DNA from: Marinilactibacillus sp042660675
GTDB lineage: Bacteria; Bacillota; Bacilli; Lactobacillales; Carnobacteriaceae_A
Direction of reading: 5' to 3'
Length of the DNA: 25,702 bases
Assembly: GCF_042660675.1 (NCBI RefSeq)
Contig: NZ_JBHSUL010000013.1
Coordinates: forward strand, 1 to 25,702
This document shows positions 22,858-25,702 of this stretch, one piece after another. The translations under genes and the position numbers were made by a program. The stretch's first letter is position 1. Each line of letters begins with the position of its first letter. The notes beneath the pieces are model-generated. The model saw only the letters and a list, made by a program, of their open reading frames with translations. It was not told the origin of the DNA and did no database searches.

Positions 22858-23692
22858 ATCTAGTTTCCCTCCAGATAAATATCAATCCAAGAATCAAAGG
22901 CAAAGAATTTATTAATAAAATCAAAAACGAGTTGATAGTATAAAAATCTCCTAATGACATGAGAACAGTAGGATTTAAATAGTAACCAATTTCTAAATTT
23001 AATGATATAGCAGTCGAGCCTACTACAGTTAAACCAAAGTAGTACAAAAGCGGTCCCGCAGTGTAATACTTACTATTCTTTTCACCTAGTAAAGATAGCC
23101 CTATTCCAAATATATTATATACAAAAGGCATATAGAAAAATTTAATGAAGCCTTCAATAAAAGTATACGTATAAACATGATCAGAGTAAAAACTCTCACC
23201 AAACCAATCTGCAAAAAGTGGTCTTGTAATTCCTTCATCAAAATTAGATCCTATTAAAAGAATACACGATAACCAAAAGATCATAAAGCTAATTAAAAAG
23301 GCCATGGAATAAATTAATGAGGTAATAATAGCTTCTTTCCATAATATTGGTTTATAAATACCCTTTCTGTTATATATAAACATGTTTACCGTTTTATGTC
23401 TTTTCAAAAAATCAATCGCTGTAAACGCTCCTATGAAAGGAATTAAAAACTGAAATAGAAATGTTCCAAATACTATTGAGTAATCAAAAGTCCACTCTGT
23501 TTCACTAATACTCTTAATGAAAAAATCAAGTGAACCATTATATGAATTAATTAATGAATCTCTATAAGCTTCATTAGTTATGTATTGAAAAGTAAAAATA
23601 AAATTGTCTGAAAGCACTGATATTATCATAACGATATAGACTGCTATCGCTATTGCAAAAAAAACCTTTAACCTTTTGTATGTTAATAGCAT
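22835..23692 (-). CDS. Polytopic membrane protein, putative ABC-2 permease subunit
   Basis: A 285-residue membrane protein with hydrophobic segments at about 9-29, 72-94, 121-148, 185-202, 211-231 and 251-274. A 40-residue loop (about 30-70) separates the first two. Topology fits an ABC-2 type subunit, but no named family was recognised. The ATG has AAAGGA 7 nt upstream. It lies 90 nt after the secreted-peptide gene, and its 3' end overlaps the next (frameshifted) permease by 23 nt. The YYLNPTVLMSLGDFYT block near residue 240 resembles segments of the other two permeases. It probably belongs to an export or self-immunity transporter for the peptide. Confidence 0.78.
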   Translation of the reverse strand: MLLTYKRLKVFFAIAIAVYIVMIISVLSDNFIFTFQYITNEAYRDSLINSYNGSLDFFIKSISETEWTFDYSIVFGTFLFQFLIPFIGAFTAIDFLKRHKTVNMFIYNRKGIYKPILWKEAIITSLIYSMAFLISFMIFWLSCILLIGSNFDEGITRPLFADWFGESFYSDHVYTYTFIEGFIKFFYMPFVYNIFGIGLSLLGEKNSKYYTAGPLLYYFGLTVVGSTAISLNLEIGYYLNPTVLMSLGDFYTINSFLILLINSLPLILGLIFIWRETRYGDFEIS

Positions 23693-23782
23693 AATTTTTT
23701 CCTTTCATAAACATTAAGAGACAGAATGATCTACTCACCCTACCTCTTATGCTTAACAAATCTAAACTATATTTTTATTGGA

Positions 23783-24166
23783 TTAAGGAGTCCAAGAACC
23801 AGTAACTTTAGTTGTCGGATTACCCAAATGCTCTCTATGAGCTGCTAAATGTCCTGCAGCCTGTAAAGTTAAGTTCGTTGTTGATACACTTGTATTCTGT
23901 TTATAGCTAAAGTTTTTTTGTCCTTTTCTTTGTCCATCTTGGTATATTCCAAACCACATTTTGTGATCAAGATAATTTGAGGTTTTCCAATTAACAGGAA
24001 TAGTACGTCTACTAAATCTGTTGTCACTAGTTGACACTCTGTTATAAGTGTATCCAGCAGTACCAGAAAAATTGGCAGCTTGTACTGAAGTCTTTCCTGA
24101 ATTAATTCCAAATAAAGCTAATACTGCCTCTAAAACTAATTTAATAAAACGTTTCTTCGGTTTTAT
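23783..24166 (-). CDS. Secreted peptide precursor (bacteriocin candidate) with ATA start
   Basis: The frame is open from just after a TAA at 24168-24170 to TAA 23783-23785. There is no ATG, GTG or TTG before the sequence encoding the signal peptide. The likely start is ATA at 24164-24166, 5 nt after AAAAGGG (24172-24178), giving 127 residues. The N-terminus reads as a signal peptide: basic KPKKRFIK, hydrophobic LVLEAVLALFG, then a polar region and a likely cut after VQA or VQAA. The mature part of about 96 residues has no Cys, about 12 Lys/Arg against 4 Asp/Glu, three Trp, and ends in VTGSWTP. A GTG at 24037 would give an 84-residue protein without signal. No family recognised; a bacteriocin is inferred from the adjacent ABC genes. 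Confidence 0.6.
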   Translation of the reverse strand: MKPKKRFIKLVLEAVLALFGINSGKTSVQAANFSGTAGYTYNRVSTSDNRFSRRTIPVNWKTSNYLDHKMWFGIYQDGQRKGQKNFSYKQNTSVSTTNLTLQAAGHLAAHREHLGNPTTKVTGSWTP

Positions 24167-24511
24167 TGCAACCCTTTTATATTATTGGATAATCATCTAG
24201 ACGGACTATAACAATTTATTATAATAAAAACAATATTCTTTAAAAACTTTACTTTTTATTAACGCTTTCAATACTTAAAATTTACTTTATCTCAATTTAA
24301 GTATATTGTTAAATTCTATCCTTTTAAGACACCCTATCTAGTTAAAGAGTTTGTTTAGCAAGAAAAAATTCAGCAAGTATGTGTCTCGAGATATTTTTTA
24401 TGGATATTACTTATTCAGTTCAAGTAGCACTTTTTCTCTTAAAACCGTATCATTAATATATATCTTTTTCTTCAAACAGGAAAATAACCAATTTTAATAT
24501 AGTACCAAAAG
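24167..24511. other. AT-rich intergenic region with promoter of the peptide operon
   Basis: 345 nt between the peptide gene and the YcxB-like gene. It is strongly AT-rich, has no convincing gene or strong terminator, and includes a minus-strand TATAAT and a weak cre-like sequence (24257-24270). A plus-strand 18-codon frame (24400-24456) was considered and not accepted. Confidence 0.5.
24218..24223 (-). promoter_or_regulatory. Candidate -10 of the secreted-peptide operon
   Basis: TATAAT on the minus strand, 51 nt upstream of the proposed ATA start codon. The -35 position is T-rich without a clear TTGACA, so promoter strength or activator need cannot be judged. Confidence 0.45.
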
Positions 24512-25015
24512 CTAATCTAGAATTGCACGTATATCACTTATATCTTTTTCACTTAACTCTCTTTTAGGAATGACAAATGCAGAAATGGCATCCACATAAA
24601 GCAAAATCATGTCATCATATTCTTTAATTTCTTTGATTCTACTTTTGGGTAGTGATGACGTAATATCTTTTTCTATAACAATCAGTGGATCTTCCATAAG
24701 ATTTAGCTTCCTTTTCCCATAGAGTGAGCTATTATCTCCTTCTTTCAGTAGCTTTAAAGTTTGAGATTTAACGGCTCTTTTATAGAGAGCAGGATAAACA
24801 CAGATCCATAATACATAAACTCCTACCCCCATTATTGCCCAATATAAAGATGATTGTTTAAATACCCTTGTTCCAAGAAAATAAACTCCTGGCAAAAGGA
24901 GAATCGGCAATATAAAAGCAAATAACTTAAAGAGTTTCTTTTGAGATGGAGAATTTTGCATATGATGCCAATTAAAGCTTATGTAGTCTTCTTCGGTTAG
25001 CTCGTATTCAATCAT
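24512..25015 (-). CDS. YcxB-like family membrane protein
   Basis: A 167-residue protein with an N-terminal YELTEEDYISFNWHH segment, two closely spaced membrane helices (about 29-47 and 57-77), and a C-terminal cytoplasmic part of beta strands ending SAFVIPKREL, as in the uncharacterised YcxB family. The family has no established function. The ATG is preceded by GAGG about 9 nt upstream. It is on the same strand as, and upstream of, the peptide operon but is separated by 345 nt. It is divergent from the GNAT gene. Confidence 0.75.
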   Translation of the reverse strand: MIEYELTEEDYISFNWHHMQNSPSQKKLFKLFAFILPILLLPGVYFLGTRVFKQSSLYWAIMGVGVYVLWICVYPALYKRAVKSQTLKLLKEGDNSSLYGKRKLNLMEDPLIVIEKDITSSLPKSRIKEIKEYDDMILLYVDAISAFVIPKRELSEKDISDIRAILD

Positions 25016-25068
25016 CGTCTTTAACCTCGCAGTATTTTTTCTTTAGTATACTCAATCATTGCCTAACT

Positions 25069-25077
25069 TGCTATACT
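25069..25077 (+). promoter_or_regulatory. Extended -10 promoter of the GNAT gene
   Basis: TGC-TATACT on the plus strand, 48 nt upstream of the ATG at 25125. No clear -35 at 17 nt. An AGTATACT palindrome (25046-25053) may hold the opposing promoter of the YcxB-like gene. Confidence 0.4.
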
Positions 25078-25124
25078 ATTTATAGAGCATCTAATTTAAG
25101 TCTAGAAAGGACATTAATTATCTT

Positions 25125-25556
25125 ATGCATATTAGAGAACCTCAGCAAACTGAAATAAGTAAGCTAGTAGATATATGGTACGCGGCTTCAATTGATTCTC
25201 ATGATTTCATTGCACCAGACTACTGGAGAAAACAGCAGGCTGTAATGAAAGAAAAGCATCTACCGACATCTGAAACGTATGTCATATCTGAAGGGAATGG
25301 TATCGTAGGATTCGTCTCTCTTGTAGACGATTATTTAGCTGCACTATTTATCGATGTGAATGTTCAAGGTGAGGGATATGGAAAAGCATTACTCAATTTT
25401 GTTAAAGATCAAAGAGATTTTATCCAGTTAACTGTTTATAAAAAGAATCAGAATGCTGTAGATTTCTATTTGAAAAATCACTTCTCTATTAAAGAACACT
25501 CTATCGACCAACAAACTTCTGAAGAAGAATACGTGATGACCTGGTTCAAAGGATGA
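25125..25556 (+). CDS. GNAT family N-acetyltransferase
   Basis: A 143-residue acetyltransferase. Seen: the N-terminal REPQQTEISKLVDIWYAASIDSHDFI segment, as in the YjaB-like group, strand IVGFVSLVDDYLAALFIDVNVQ, and the acetyl-CoA pyrophosphate-binding loop QGEGYGKALL (Q/R-x-x-G-x-G/A). It is followed by TVYKKNQNAVDFYLKNHF, the typical strand-helix end. It transfers acetyl from acetyl-CoA to an unknown amine in the cytoplasm. The ribosome site (GAAAGGA) lies 13 nt before the ATG, longer than usual; no better in-frame start was found. Single gene with a strong terminator. Confidence 0.87.
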   Translation: MHIREPQQTEISKLVDIWYAASIDSHDFIAPDYWRKQQAVMKEKHLPTSETYVISEGNGIVGFVSLVDDYLAALFIDVNVQGEGYGKALLNFVKDQRDFIQLTVYKKNQNAVDFYLKNHFSIKEHSIDQQTSEEEYVMTWFKG

Positions 25557-25610
25557 TCTGTTACTGACAAATTTTAGCTTTATACCATATAAAAAAAGGG
25601 TTCTATAATA

Positions 25611-25642
25611 AATAACGTTGGTGAGAATTCACCAACGTTATT
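25611..25642 (+). terminator. Strong terminator after the GNAT gene
   Basis: Perfect 14-bp stem AATAACGTTGGTGA (25611-25624) with its complement (25629-25642), GAAT loop, then a T-rich tail. The remaining 60 nt to the window end show no feature. Confidence 0.9.
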
Positions 25643-25702
25643 TTTCTTTGCTTAAATTAGAAAACAAGTGAGTTCTCCTGTAGAATAATAGTCGACCAAA
25701 AC

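Noticed and set aside
23869..24111. Alternative 80-residue frame overlapping the peptide gene
   Set aside because: TTG start without ribosome site, no signal peptide and unlike any protein. The overlapping frame shows a full signal peptide and mature region.
23783..24166. Peptide as a lactococcin 972 family bacteriocin
   Set aside because: Size and signal peptide fit loosely, but the conserved SNY/H-rich pattern of that family is absent, and the neighbouring genes are not the large permease type usually found with it.
24257..24270. cre-like (CcpA) site upstream of the peptide operon
   Set aside because: One mismatch in the conserved end, in very AT-rich DNA, and placed well upstream of the -10; not strong enough to annotate.
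24400..24456. 18-codon plus-strand frame starting MDITYSVQVALFL, reminiscent of an Rrf2 regulator N-terminus
   Set aside because: Too short, with no ribosome site and no continuation in other frames; chance resemblance is likely.

Overview
The window comes from a low-GC Gram-positive bacterium, most likely Lactobacillales and perhaps Carnobacteriaceae (family placement is a weak inference). Signs are strong AGGAGG-type ribosome binding sites, frequent GTG/TTG starts, an SpxB-type pyruvate oxidase, a TreR-type operator, and the lactic-acid-bacteria hairpin built on CTGGGAC/GTCCCAG. No tRNA, rRNA, CRISPR array, insertion sequence or phage gene was seen.

Layout. 1-1880: hairpins, then a minus-strand operon marR - nitroreductase - ABM monooxygenase - DUF1304 behind a tandem palindromic operator. 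1978-5900: plus-strand genes for trehalose-6-phosphate hydrolase (under a TreR box), a maltose/galactoside-type O-acetyltransferase, a YczE-like membrane protein and a YdeI/OmpD-associated protein. 5902-7803: a WYL regulator divergent from a PhnB-like VOC protein, and a second VOC protein. 7950-9702: Mn transporter MntH under an MntR/DtxR-like box. 9712-11410: ABC exporter YadG/YadH. 11667-14012: a cation P-type ATPase with an unusual 10-bp tandem repeat upstream. 14226-17094: thiamine salvage operon thiW-thiM-thiE-tenA behind a TPP riboswitch. 17241-18080: MsrA with an extra N-terminal domain. 18166-18594: an SRPBCC protein. 18783-20621: pyruvate oxidase.

20872-24166 is the most unusual part. 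It is a visibly AT-rich minus-strand operon with a Cys-free, basic, secreted peptide precursor, three small polytopic membrane proteins and an ABC ATPase, most joined by 4-nt or longer overlaps. It looks like an undescribed bacteriocin or secreted-peptide export/immunity system. It carries two apparent lesions: the peptide gene has no ATG/GTG/TTG start and seems to begin at ATA behind a good Shine-Dalgarno, and the second permease is split by a -1 frameshift. Both could be real decay or sequence error. Below it lies a terminator preceded by a T-box-like motif. 24512-25642: a YcxB-like protein and a GNAT acetyltransferase.

How the genes fit together. Pyruvate oxidase needs TPP and makes H2O2 and acetyl phosphate. 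Nearby genes supply TPP precursors (thi operon), manganese (mntH) and repair of oxidised methionine (msrA), and a MarR/nitroreductase/quinol-monooxygenase-like operon could deal with redox-active compounds. This shared oxidative theme is inferred from gene content; nothing in the sequence shows co-regulation.
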